Shown here in pieces: positions 9,350 to 16,820 of a stretch of DNA of 64,000 bases; the stretch's first letter is position 1, and each line of letters opens with the position of its first letter. A program made the position numbers and the translations under genes. The notes under the pieces were generated by a model, which was not told the DNA's origin, searched no databases, and saw nothing but the letters and a program-made list of their open reading frames with translations. Origin of the DNA: GAS188 sp963794475 (lineage in GTDB: Bacteria > Pseudomonadota > Alphaproteobacteria > Rhizobiales > Beijerinckiaceae); NCBI GenBank assembly GCA_963794475.1, contig CAWCDW010000007.1, positions 186,001-250,000 on the forward strand. The letters are read 5' to 3'.

Positions 9350-10362
9350 TTTGCCTCTCGGGCGCCAGCAAGCGCGCTTACCTTTTCGAGAATATTCGGA
9401 TCCACCGCGACGCCTTCGCGTCCCGCCTTGGCTCGCGCCTCGCGGCGCCCCTTTCCCGGCACATGGGCGGAGCTTTCCTCGGTGAGCGCCTCCACGAGTT
9501 GGGCGACGCGTGCCATGAAGGCGCCGTCCGAGGCGGCGTCGGGCGCGATCGCGATGAAGCATTGTCCGGTTTTGGGAGGTCCACCCGCCGTGCCCGAGAA
9601 AGGGCTCGCCCTCGCGCCGATCGTCGCTCCGGTGAGGCATGCCGCCATCACTTCGACGAGGAGCGCGGAACCGACGCCCTTATAGCCGCCAGCCGGCAGC
9701 ATGGTGCCCTTAAGACCGATATTCGGATCGGTCGTCGGCTCGCCCTCGGGACCAAGCGCCCAACCGAGCGGAATCGGCTTGCCCTCACGCGCTCGCTTCG
9801 CCACCTCGCTCTTGGCGACGACGCTCGCGCTTTGATCGATCACGATCGACGCGCCGCCTTTCCCATCGGGAACGGCGATCGACCAGGGGTTGGTGCCGAG
9901 CACCGGTTTGCGCCCGCCGGACACCGCTATCGAGGAAGGCGCATTGGTAAAACCGAGGCCGAGGAGCCCCTCTCCCGCAAGCCTCTCGGTGTGATAACCG
10001 AGCACTCCGCAGTTATAGGAGTTGTGGATCGTCAATAGCGCGATGCCTTGCGAACGCGCGAGCGGCACGAGCGCCGCAAAACCCGCGTCGATCGCAGGAT
10101 GCGCAAAGCCCGAGCCCGCATCGACCGCAATGATGCCGGGCGTCTCCTGACCCACTCTCGGTACCGCCGAGCCGACCACTTTTCCGCAAGCCAAATGCTC
10201 GCAATAGGTCGGAAGATAAGCGAGGCCGTGCGAAGGAATGCCGTCGCGCTCCGCGGCGGCGATCGCCTTGGCGAGGCTCGAGGCGGCTTCCTGCGTCGCC
10301 CCCGCCTTAGTCAGGGCGTGGCGCGCCAGGTCCTCGATCTCGGTAATCTTCAATGTGCTCAT
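9346..10362 (-). CDS. Ldh2/malate-lactate dehydrogenase family oxidoreductase
   Basis: A 338-residue NAD(P)H-dependent 2-keto/2-hydroxy acid or imino acid oxidoreductase of the Ldh2 fold (malate, ureidoglycolate, piperideine-2-carboxylate reductases). Family marks are the N-terminal helices LARHALTKAGATQEAASSLA, AERDGIPSHGLAYLP with the conserved SHG, NSYNCGVLGYHTERLA, and NPWSIAVPDGKGG plus GGYKGVGSALLVEV near the C-terminus. It is the first gene of the operon. Start 10362 follows a GAAGAGCC purine stretch, and the promoter lies in the divergent gap shared with the lipid transporter. A cyclic imino acid or keto acid substrate fits the DUF3726 neighbour, but this is inference. Confidence 0.85.
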   Translation of the reverse strand: MSTLKITEIEDLARHALTKAGATQEAASSLAKAIAAAERDGIPSHGLAYLPTYCEHLACGKVVGSAVPRVGQETPGIIAVDAGSGFAHPAIDAGFAALVPLARSQGIALLTIHNSYNCGVLGYHTERLAGEGLLGLGFTNAPSSIAVSGGRKPVLGTNPWSIAVPDGKGGASIVIDQSASVVAKSEVAKRAREGKPIPLGWALGPEGEPTTDPNIGLKGTMLPAGGYKGVGSALLVEVMAACLTGATIGARASPFSGTAGGPPKTGQCFIAIAPDAASDGAFMARVAQLVEALTEESSAHVPGKGRREARAKAGREGVAVDPNILEKVSALAGAREAK

Positions 10363-10701
10363 CGGCTCTTCATGGGAAAACGAACGCGACGGGACCAATT
10401 CTAAGCGCGAACCCAAGGGCCGGCAAAGTCATAAAGCTCGTATTCCGCGGGACTTCAGCGCCCGGGGCCTGAAAGGCGTCGGGAACCCGTCCCGGCTCCG
10501 AGGCGTTCACCGGCTAGTTCCCGCGCGGCGTTCAGCGCTCGAGAAGCGGGAAGACGGGCGCTCGCGTTGAATTTTGCGCCTGCGCCAAGCGACATCAAGC
10601 CACCCGAAGAGCGGATCCGAAGCCGGCGCGGGCGAGTGACACCGGTCGAGCGGACCATCATCGGCCTCGGACAGGAAGGGTAGGAACAAAGAGCGAAATT
10701 G
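10363..10701. promoter_or_regulatory. Divergent intergenic region, Ldh2 operon versus mlaE
   Basis: A 339-base gap between two divergent transcription units, so promoters for both should lie here. I see no clear paired -35/-10 boxes, no terminator and no RNA gene. The part nearest mlaE has a GGAAGGGTAGGAAC purine-rich stretch. Confidence 0.5.
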
Positions 10702-11862
10702 ATGTCGATCGAGCACCTGCAAATCCTTCCGTCTAGCTCGCCGCGTCTCACGGCGGAGCGCGAGGGGGCGATGCTGCACGCGATGCTCTCGGGCTCATGG
10801 ACCGCGGACCACGCGCTTGCTATCGAGGATTGCGCCTCAAGCCTGGTCGAAAAGGCAAAAGCCCAACGCCAAGTGGTGCTCGATCTCAGCCGCGTCGAAC
10901 GGCTCGATACGATCGGCGCCTGGGTGATCGACCGCACGCTCCACAATTTGCGCAGCAAGGGACGCCGTGCCGATCTTGTCGCCGCGCGTCCCGAACATCG
11001 CACGCTCCTCGGCGAAATCGACGCCCATGGCTTCCAAAAGGCCCCGGCACGCGACGAGCACAGCCCTCCCGAGCTTCTGGTCGAGATCGGGGAAGGCGTC
11101 GCGGGAGCGGGAAACAGCCTGTTCGCCGGCTTGAGCTTCCTTGGTGAGTCCGTGGTAGCGATCGGCCGCATCTTGAGTTGGCGCGGGCATTTTCGCGCAC
11201 CCGCCTTCATCCATCAGATGGAGCTCATCGTTCTGCGCGGCGTGCCGATAATCGTGCTGATCTCATTCGTTGTCGGCGGTATCATCGCCCAGCAAGGGAT
11301 TTTCCAGCTTCGCCGCTTCGACGCCGCTGACCTCGTCGTCGATCTCCTCGGAATTCTGACCTTACGCGAGTTGGGCGTCCTGCTCGCAGCGATCATGGTC
11401 GCGGGCCGCTCCGGATCGAGCTTCACGGCGGAGCTCGGGGCCATGAAGATGCGCGAAGAGATCGATGCGCTGAAAGTCATGGGGTTCGACCCCATCGATG
11501 TGCTCATCATTCCGCGTCTTCTCGCTCTGGTCATCGGCCTCCCGATGCTTGCCTTTTTGGCCGATATGGCTTCGCTCCTCGGCGGCATGCTCGTTGCATG
11601 GTTCTATCAGGGGATTTTCTTCCCGGCCTTCCTCGACAAGCTGCAAGCGGCGATCGGCATGCACACCTTTCTCGCCGGGCTCATCAAAGCGCCCTTCATG
11701 GCGCTCATCGTCGGCGTGATCGCCTCGACCGAGGGACTGGCCGTCGAGGGCTCGACCGAGGATCTCGGGCGCCATGTCACGGCCTCCGTCGTGAAATCTA
11801 TCTTCATGGTCATCGTCGCGGATGGTCTGTTCGCCGTCTTCTTCGCGGCGATAGGCTATTGA
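10702..11862 (+). CDS. MlaE-family ABC lipid transporter permease with N-terminal STAS domain
   Basis: A 386-residue inner-membrane permease of the MlaE/YrbE family, part of systems that move phospholipids or similar lipids across the envelope. Residues about 20-120 form a STAS-like domain (VVLDLSRVERLDTIGAWVID), as in the fused alphaproteobacterial type. The rest is the permease, with VLRGVPIIVLISFVVGGIIA, LTLRELGVLLAAIMVAGRSG and GAMKMREEIDALKVMGFDPI, all typical. ATG at 10702 is preferred over the in-frame TTG at 10699. The ATPase gene follows after 8 bases. No MCE-domain (MlaD) gene follows, so the substrate-binding part must be encoded elsewhere or be absent. Confidence 0.9.
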   Translation: MSIEHLQILPSSSPRLTAEREGAMLHAMLSGSWTADHALAIEDCASSLVEKAKAQRQVVLDLSRVERLDTIGAWVIDRTLHNLRSKGRRADLVAARPEHRTLLGEIDAHGFQKAPARDEHSPPELLVEIGEGVAGAGNSLFAGLSFLGESVVAIGRILSWRGHFRAPAFIHQMELIVLRGVPIIVLISFVVGGIIAQQGIFQLRRFDAADLVVDLLGILTLRELGVLLAAIMVAGRSGSSFTAELGAMKMREEIDALKVMGFDPIDVLIIPRLLALVIGLPMLAFLADMASLLGGMLVAWFYQGIFFPAFLDKLQAAIGMHTFLAGLIKAPFMALIVGVIASTEGLAVEGSTEDLGRHVTASVVKSIFMVIVADGLFAVFFAAIGY

Positions 11863-11870
11863 GGCGCGCC

Positions 11871-12677
11871 ATGCTCGATCGGCCCGCGTCGAAGGCGTCC
11901 GACTGGCAAGCCGTGATCCGCGTCCGGGGCCTCGAAGCCGGGTTTGACGATCACCTCGTCTTGAAGGGCGTCGACCTCGACCTTTATCGGGGTGAGATTC
12001 TCGGGCTCGTGGGCGCTTCCGGAAGCGGGAAATCCGTTTTGACGCGCAGCATTCTCGGGCTGATTCCGAAACGGGCGGGCACCATCGAGCTCTTCGGCGA
12101 GAACACCGATGAGATGTCGCCGCAAGAGCGCCGCGCGCTCGAGCACCGTCTCGGGGTGCTCTTTCAGTTCGGTGCGCTGATTTCCTCTATTACCGTGAAG
12201 GAAAACGTCCAACTCATGATGCGGGAGCACCTCCACCTCTCCGACCAGCTTTTGGAGGAAGTGGCGATGCTAAAGCTCGACATGGTCGGCCTTTCGTCCG
12301 ATGTGGCGGACAAATACCCTTCCGAGCTTTCGGGCGGCATGGTGAAACGTGCCGCCCTGGCGCGCGCGTTGGCGCTCGATCCCGAAATTCTCATTCTCGA
12401 CGAGCCCACTTCCGGTCTCGACCCGGTGGGCGCGGGGGAGTTCGATGAGCTCATCGTGACGCTCCGAAAGGCTCTCGGCCTCACCGTGTTCATGGTGACG
12501 CACGACCTCGACAGCCTGCACGCGATTTGCGACCGCATCGCAGCGATCGGTGAAGGGCGGATCATCGCGACGGGCGATATGGACGCCATGCTTCGCATTG
12601 AACATCCATGGTTGCGCGCCTATTTCCGCGGCAAGCGCGCACGCGGAGCCAGCGACGCTGCTGCGGTCGCGGAATAG
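11871..12677 (+). CDS. MlaF-family ABC lipid transporter ATPase
   Basis: A 268-residue ATP-binding subunit that pairs with the MlaE permease just upstream (8-base gap). Visible motifs are Walker A GASGSGKSV, the Q-loop region LFQFGALIS typical of MlaF, signature LSGGMVKRAALARAL, Walker B EILILDEPTSGLDP and switch VTHDLD. The start is ATG 11871, placed after the permease stop. A strong bidirectional hairpin follows the stop, closing a two-gene operon. Function in phospholipid or sterol/hopanoid-type lipid trafficking is inferred from the family. Confidence 0.92.
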   Translation: MLDRPASKASDWQAVIRVRGLEAGFDDHLVLKGVDLDLYRGEILGLVGASGSGKSVLTRSILGLIPKRAGTIELFGENTDEMSPQERRALEHRLGVLFQFGALISSITVKENVQLMMREHLHLSDQLLEEVAMLKLDMVGLSSDVADKYPSELSGGMVKRAALARALALDPEILILDEPTSGLDPVGAGEFDELIVTLRKALGLTVFMVTHDLDSLHAICDRIAAIGEGRIIATGDMDAMLRIEHPWLRAYFRGKRARGASDAAAVAE

Positions 12678-12714
12678 CGAGCGGTTATTTTCGATTTGGC
12701 CCTCTCACAAGAAA

Positions 12715-12751
12715 AGGGCGGAGAGTTGCCTCTCCGCCCTCATTGCCTTTT
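12715..12751. terminator. Bidirectional rho-independent terminator
   Basis: An 11-base perfect stem (AGGGCGGAGAG, 12715-12725, with CTCTCCGCCCT, 12730-12740) has a TTGC loop. On the plus strand a CATTGCCTTTT tail follows; on the minus strand TTTTC follows. It sits between the convergent mlaF-like gene and the small secreted protein gene and can serve both. Confidence 0.85.
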
Positions 12752-12762
12752 AAATTCAGGCC

Positions 12763-13065
12763 CTAGTCGCACACTTCCTCGCGTCGGAACTGCCAACCGT
12801 AGCCTTCCACCCAAACGCGGTGCCTGATCACACGGCAATCCTCGCCGTAGACGGGGCCTGGCGCATAGGTGGTGCCGGGATAGTAGCCATTATAATAGGA
12901 CTGCGAGGCCAAGGCCCCACCAGCGATCGCACCAGCCGCGAGGCCGGCCGCCGCGCCGCCGGCAATCGCGGCGTTACGGCCATGCTCTGCGTTCGCCGGC
13001 AAGCTGGCGGCACCGAGAGCAAAGAGGCCGGCACATGCGCTCATCAACGTCGTGCGCATATTCAT
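12763..13065 (-). CDS. Small exported glycine-zipper-like protein
   Basis: A 100-residue protein with a signal peptide (MNMRTTLMSACAGLFALGAA...PANA) and a mature part opening with a glycine/alanine-rich stretch (AAIAGGAAAGLAAGAIAGGA), then a Tyr-rich segment and a C-terminal CRVIRHRVWVEGYGWQFRRE with a final Cys. Two Cys residues in the mature part could pair. The glycine-zipper stretch suggests outer-membrane or periplasmic association. The start is set by AAAGGAG 8 bases upstream of ATG 13065; a second ATG lies two codons on. Small proteins of this layout are common in Hyphomicrobiales and have no known function. Confidence 0.75.
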   Translation of the reverse strand: MNMRTTLMSACAGLFALGAASLPANAEHGRNAAIAGGAAAGLAAGAIAGGALASQSYYNGYYPGTTYAPGPVYGEDCRVIRHRVWVEGYGWQFRREEVCD

Positions 13066-13387
13066 GACACAGTCTCCTTTCGAATGACCCACGGGCTCAC
13101 GCCCGAGGTTGTGCAAGGAAACGCTGGCGCGCCGGAAGGGTTCCGCGATTTGTCGGCCGCGCCGAAACAGAGCGCAGAGTTTCTTTTGAAAATTCAACAA
13201 GTTTTACGCAAACTTCGCGTCTTCTTCGAACACGAAAACGTGAGTTCGGCGGAGCTAGTTCGAAGCATCCCTGTCGAGCGACGATCGGAACCTTAGCGCC
13301 GGACACTGGTTTCGAAATTCATAAGTGCCGCGAATGGGCGGGCGTTCTTCCGCACTTTACGCGAGCGGGAAGGAAGGAGAGACCGAG
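13066..13387. promoter_or_regulatory. Divergent intergenic region
   Basis: A 322-base gap between the small exported protein gene (minus) and the DUF6496 gene (plus). It contains AT-richer patches around 13185-13230 that could hold promoters, and the ribosome binding sites at both edges. I see no gene. Confidence 0.45.
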
Positions 13388-13600
13388 ATGGCCAGGAAAT
13401 ATTCCAGCGGCGCCTCGAAGAAAGTCGAGAAGGCGATGCATGAGCGAAAGAGCGGAACGCTCAAGAGCGGCCGAAGCGGCAAGACGGTGAAAAGCCGCAA
13501 GCAGGCGATCGCCATCGGCCTCTCGGAGGCCCGCCGCGAAGGCAAGAAGGTGCCCGCGAAGCGCAAATCGAGCCGAAAATCGAGCAGCAAGTCTAAGTAG
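13388..13600 (+). CDS. DUF6496 family basic protein
   Basis: A 70-residue, very basic protein (MARKYSSGASKKVEKAMHER, then TLKSGRSGKTVKSRKQAIAI) ending in a Lys/Ser tail. It matches the DUF6496 family found across many proteobacteria. The composition suggests nucleic acid binding, in the way of small histone-like or stress proteins, but no function is established. GGAAGGAG precedes ATG at 13388. It is convergent with the L,D-transpeptidase gene. Confidence 0.85.
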   Translation: MARKYSSGASKKVEKAMHERKSGTLKSGRSGKTVKSRKQAIAIGLSEARREGKKVPAKRKSSRKSSSKSK

Positions 13601-13661
13601 GTGAGCGCCGCGAGTGCTCGCCCAAAAATCGGACGTCCCTCGAGAAGAATCTAAAATCTAA

Positions 13662-15161
13662 TTATTTCGCCTGCGAGACAGGCGTCGAGACTTGCTCCTG
13701 GTCGAGCGCATAGATGTCGTCGCGAAAATGCACGGTTCCATCGCTACCGGCCCATCCATCGAGATAGAGCCAGACCACAGGCACATTCTGTTTGACCTTG
13801 ATGATTTTTTTGTCTTCCTCCGTCACGAGCTTCTTGATGGCGGCGACGTTCCAGCCTTCGCCTTCCGGTCCGGGCGCGCCCTCGAGGAGCCAGGCCGCGA
13901 GATCATAAATGCCATCGACCCGCACGCAGCCATGCGACAGAAAACGATAGTCTCGGGCAAAAAAGCTCTTCGCCGGCGTGTCGTGCATGTAAACTGCCTG
14001 GTTGTTCGGCATGTTTACCTTCAGCGTTCCCAGTGAATTTTTCCGGCCCAACTCCTGACGAAACGTAAATTCAGTCGCTTCATTGGAGGACCAATCGATG
14101 GCGCCGGGGTTCACCTCGCGGCCTCGCGCGTCGAGCATTCTGATGTTCATGCGCGACAGATAGTGCGGGTCCTTTGCCATTTTTGGGATGACCTCGTTCT
14201 TGATGATCGAGGCCGGCAAGGTCCAGGTCGGGTTGACGATGATGTCGGTGATCTTGGCTTGCACCTGCGGCGATTGATGATCGGTGCCGCCCACCACGGC
14301 GGCATAGCGATGCACGACGCGCCCACCTTCCACCTCTTCCACCGCGGCGGCCGGGATGTTCACGTCGACGTAACGCTGGTCGAATGGGAAGTTCTGAACG
14401 ATGGAAAGGCGATGCGCGCTTGCGTCGAGCTCCTTGGCGCGCTCACTCGCCGGAACATTGAGCGCCGCGAGCGTGGTCTCATCGAGGACGCCCGTTTGGC
14501 GAAGCCCCATCCGCGCCTGATAATGCTTGAGACCCGCCGCGAGCGCCTCGTCCCAAGGGGCTTGTGCGGCCGCACCGTCCCTTTGCGGCAGATCGCCTTC
14601 GGTTGCGAGGCGGTTGCGCAGTGACGCGAGATCTTGCGGCGCCCCCTGCCCATGTTTCAAAGGCTTCGAGAGCGTCGGCCAGCCACCCTGCTGCGCAATG
14701 GCGGCATAGCGCTGCGCCGCGGCAGCCGTGCAAGCAGCCGTTTCCGCCGTCACGCTGGGCGTGGGATCATCCGAGATGGCGTTGCCGCCTTTGAGATCCT
14801 GATCACCGGCCTTACGCGCGCCGTGTCGTGAAGCCATCTTTTTCACGAGCTTTGCCTCCGGTTGAACCGGCGCGCTGATCGCCGTCGGCCTGCCCGGAGT
14901 CGTCGGCCGGTTGCAATCCACGGAAGAGGCCGACGCCGCACCTGACGCAGGTTGGCCGGTTGCGGGATACGGCGCCACGGGCGAGGCGCTCTGATCCGCG
15001 GAGGTCGCCCGCGGCGCCGCGCCAGCGCCCGTCGGCGCCTCGGCTCGTCCAAGGGCGGGAAGGGCGATCGTGAGAAGGGCGGCAAGCGCCGTCTGTGTCA
15101 CAAGCCGCGCCCCGCCCCGACTAGAATCGCGACCGAATCCCGAATGAGTTTCCTTCAGCAT
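13662..15161 (-). CDS. L,D-transpeptidase (YcbB/LdtD type)
   Basis: A 499-residue periplasmic enzyme that makes 3-3 peptide cross-links in peptidoglycan or attaches proteins to it. Layout: an N-terminal signal sequence (ALAALLTIALPALGRAEA, about 25-42); a low-complexity Pro/Ala-rich linker to about 140; a YcbB-type region with a peptidoglycan-binding repeat (GLRQTGVLDETTLAALNVPA, about 219-238); and a YkuD catalytic domain with HDTPAKSFF and SHGCVRVDG, where Cys412 is the nucleophile. The low-complexity linker is longer than in most homologues. It is a single gene whose promoter faces the mucR gap. Confidence 0.93.
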   Translation of the reverse strand: MLKETHSGFGRDSSRGGARLVTQTALAALLTIALPALGRAEAPTGAGAAPRATSADQSASPVAPYPATGQPASGAASASSVDCNRPTTPGRPTAISAPVQPEAKLVKKMASRHGARKAGDQDLKGGNAISDDPTPSVTAETAACTAAAAQRYAAIAQQGGWPTLSKPLKHGQGAPQDLASLRNRLATEGDLPQRDGAAAQAPWDEALAAGLKHYQARMGLRQTGVLDETTLAALNVPASERAKELDASAHRLSIVQNFPFDQRYVDVNIPAAAVEEVEGGRVVHRYAAVVGGTDHQSPQVQAKITDIIVNPTWTLPASIIKNEVIPKMAKDPHYLSRMNIRMLDARGREVNPGAIDWSSNEATEFTFRQELGRKNSLGTLKVNMPNNQAVYMHDTPAKSFFARDYRFLSHGCVRVDGIYDLAAWLLEGAPGPEGEGWNVAAIKKLVTEEDKKIIKVKQNVPVVWLYLDGWAGSDGTVHFRDDIYALDQEQVSTPVSQAK

Positions 15162-15629
15162 GCGCGATCAAGCGCAATCGGACCATAAAGGTTCCGCAGC
15201 TCCGATCGCGACCCGCGGCACTAAGCTCGCCGTCTCTCGGCAGGGTTAACGATTTCCGAACATGCGATCCGCACGCTTTTGCAGGATCTCAGGTCTGCCC
15301 GAGGAGGCACAGCCTTGAGGTGCGGCGTTTGACCTGATGACGAAGACAAGCGTGCGGCGCGGCACGCCGCCATCGGCGTCCTACCCGAATCAGGGTTGCC
15401 GATCGGCTTGTGTCGACGCTTGTTTCGAGGAACCGTCAGCGCTTGGAGAGCCCAAACGGGTTTTCCACACTACACACGAGAAATTGATCGAATGCTGAAA
15501 TTCAGCCATCTTAATCCAATTTTTGCACCAGATTACCAACTTATTCCAGTATGTGTCCCCGTTTTTCCGAAAAGAACAGGGCGCGGCGGACCACGATTTT
15601 GCCAAGGCACTTTCGTTTAATTACAATCT
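15162..15629. promoter_or_regulatory. AT-rich region upstream of mucR
   Basis: A 468-base gap between the divergent L,D-transpeptidase and mucR genes. The part from 15475 to 15625 is clearly AT-richer than its surroundings (for example GAAATTCAGCCATCTTAATC and TTTAATTACAATC). MucR proteins are known to bind AT-rich DNA and to repress their own genes, so autoregulation here is a reasonable inference. No gene seen. Confidence 0.5.
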
Positions 15630-16184
15630 ATGCCAGTACAGGGTGATAATAGATCGCTAATGGAGGATATAGACGTGGCAGACCATACGGGCACGGAAAG
15701 GGGCGGCTTGGTCGGCATGACCGCAGATGTGGTTGCTGCCTATGTGGCTCAAAATACGCTGCCGAGCACCGAGCTCCCGAGTTTCATTCAGCAAATTCAC
15801 GCCACGCTCCAGCAGGTCGCAAGCGGCACTCAGCATATCGCTGATCAGCCCTCGACGCCCGCTGTGCCGGTGAAGAAATCGGTGACGAAGGATTACATCA
15901 TCTGCCTGGAAGACGGTAAAAGATTCAAGTCATTGAAGCGTCATCTTCGCAGTTCTTTCAACCTCAGTCCCGAGGAATACCGTAAGAAGTGGGGTTTACC
16001 TTACGATTATCCGATGGTCGCTCCCAATTACGCTCAAACTCGTTCTCAACTGGCCAAGAGCATGGGGCTCGGCAATCTTCGGCAAAAGGCCAAGCTGGCC
16101 GCCTCCTCGACGCGCGGCGCCCGGAAGGCAGCGCCGAAGCGAGCGGCCAAGGCAGCCCGCAAGCCATCGCGGAAGTCCCGCTGA
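15630..16184 (+). CDS. MucR/Ros-family transcriptional regulator
   Basis: A 184-residue DNA-binding regulator of the Ros/MucR family, global regulators in Hyphomicrobiales. The core is VTKDYIICLEDGKRFKSLKR through NLSPEEYRKKWGLPYDYPMV, then APNYAQTRSQLAKSMGLG. The zinc site is incomplete: the canonical CxxC reads CLED, and the second His is missing (RHLRSSF). I recall homologues lacking some ligands that still bind DNA. The basic Ala/Lys/Arg C-terminal tail (about 150-184) is longer than in classical MucR and could add non-specific DNA binding. An alternative start is ATG 15660; neither start has a strong ribosome binding site. Confidence 0.88.
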   Translation: MPVQGDNRSLMEDIDVADHTGTERGGLVGMTADVVAAYVAQNTLPSTELPSFIQQIHATLQQVASGTQHIADQPSTPAVPVKKSVTKDYIICLEDGKRFKSLKRHLRSSFNLSPEEYRKKWGLPYDYPMVAPNYAQTRSQLAKSMGLGNLRQKAKLAASSTRGARKAAPKRAAKAARKPSRKSR

Positions 16185-16201
16185 GGGCACCGTTTTCCGA
16201 G

Positions 16202-16240
16202 CCGCGGCGGCGCGCGAGTGAGCCATCGCCGCGGTTTTCT
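16202..16240 (+). terminator. Terminator after mucR
   Basis: Stem CCGCGGCG (16202-16209) pairs with CGCCGCGG (16227-16234), followed by TTTTCTT. It lies 18 bases after the mucR stop. Confidence 0.75.
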
Positions 16241-16324
16241 TAGCTGTCGGACCGTGTGCTGGCGCGCCGCTTCCGCCGCACGCGGCGCTGGCGGGCGCTT
16301 GAAGCTTTCGAGCGGCTCCGCTGC

Positions 16325-16440
16325 CAAGCCCTTGACTTGCCAAGCCCTTGACTTGCCAAGCCCTTGACTTGCCGAGCCCTCGACCCGGCAAGTTCACGAC
16401 CACCCGCCACGCCCTCGAGCCGCCAGGCCCTCGACCCGCC
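16325..16440. repeat. Tandem 16-base repeat AAGCCCTTGACTTGCC, then degenerate copies
   Basis: Three exact copies of the 16-base unit run from about 16325 to 16373. Degenerate units of the form GCCCTCGA(C/G)CCGCCA follow to about 16440. No gene is convincing across 16241-16820 (580 bases), so the array lies in a non-coding gap between mucR and cfa. It probably grew by slippage. Confidence 0.8.
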
Positions 16441-16820
16441 TATTCTAAAGCTACGCCCGGAGGTGACTCGGCAGCATTTGACTTGGCACCCGCCGGCGCG
16501 GCCAGAGGCGCCGGGTCCACGCTCCCTCCAGCCTTTTCCGATCTCAAGCTTCGCGTTTCGTCCTCGCAACGCCCTTGCGTCAGCGGATGATAACGCTACT
16601 GTAAGGCGGTAGATGCCATGCGTCAGGGTCACTTCGACGCCGCGCGGAAGTGACCATGCCGCGCGTGGGGACGAGCGGGGTGGGCAAGCATGCGCGAGAG
16701 CGCCGAAGCTGAATGTGCACTCCATCGAAGCCTTTGCTGGCCGCGATCTCGGCCTGTTTCGTCGCGGCCAGCACCGCCGCTTGATCCGTTTCGCCGCCTG
16801 CGCAATACGATGACGCGACG
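16441..16820. other. Intergenic stretch without recognisable gene
   Basis: Several overlapping open frames cross this stretch but none looks like protein, and their composition follows the local GC bias. I see no clear promoter. The cfa start codon follows at 16821. Confidence 0.5.

Noticed and set aside
16240..16725. Minus-strand open frame across the tandem repeat
   Set aside because: It encodes the repeat itself (GLASQGLGKSRAW-type) and has no other sign of coding.
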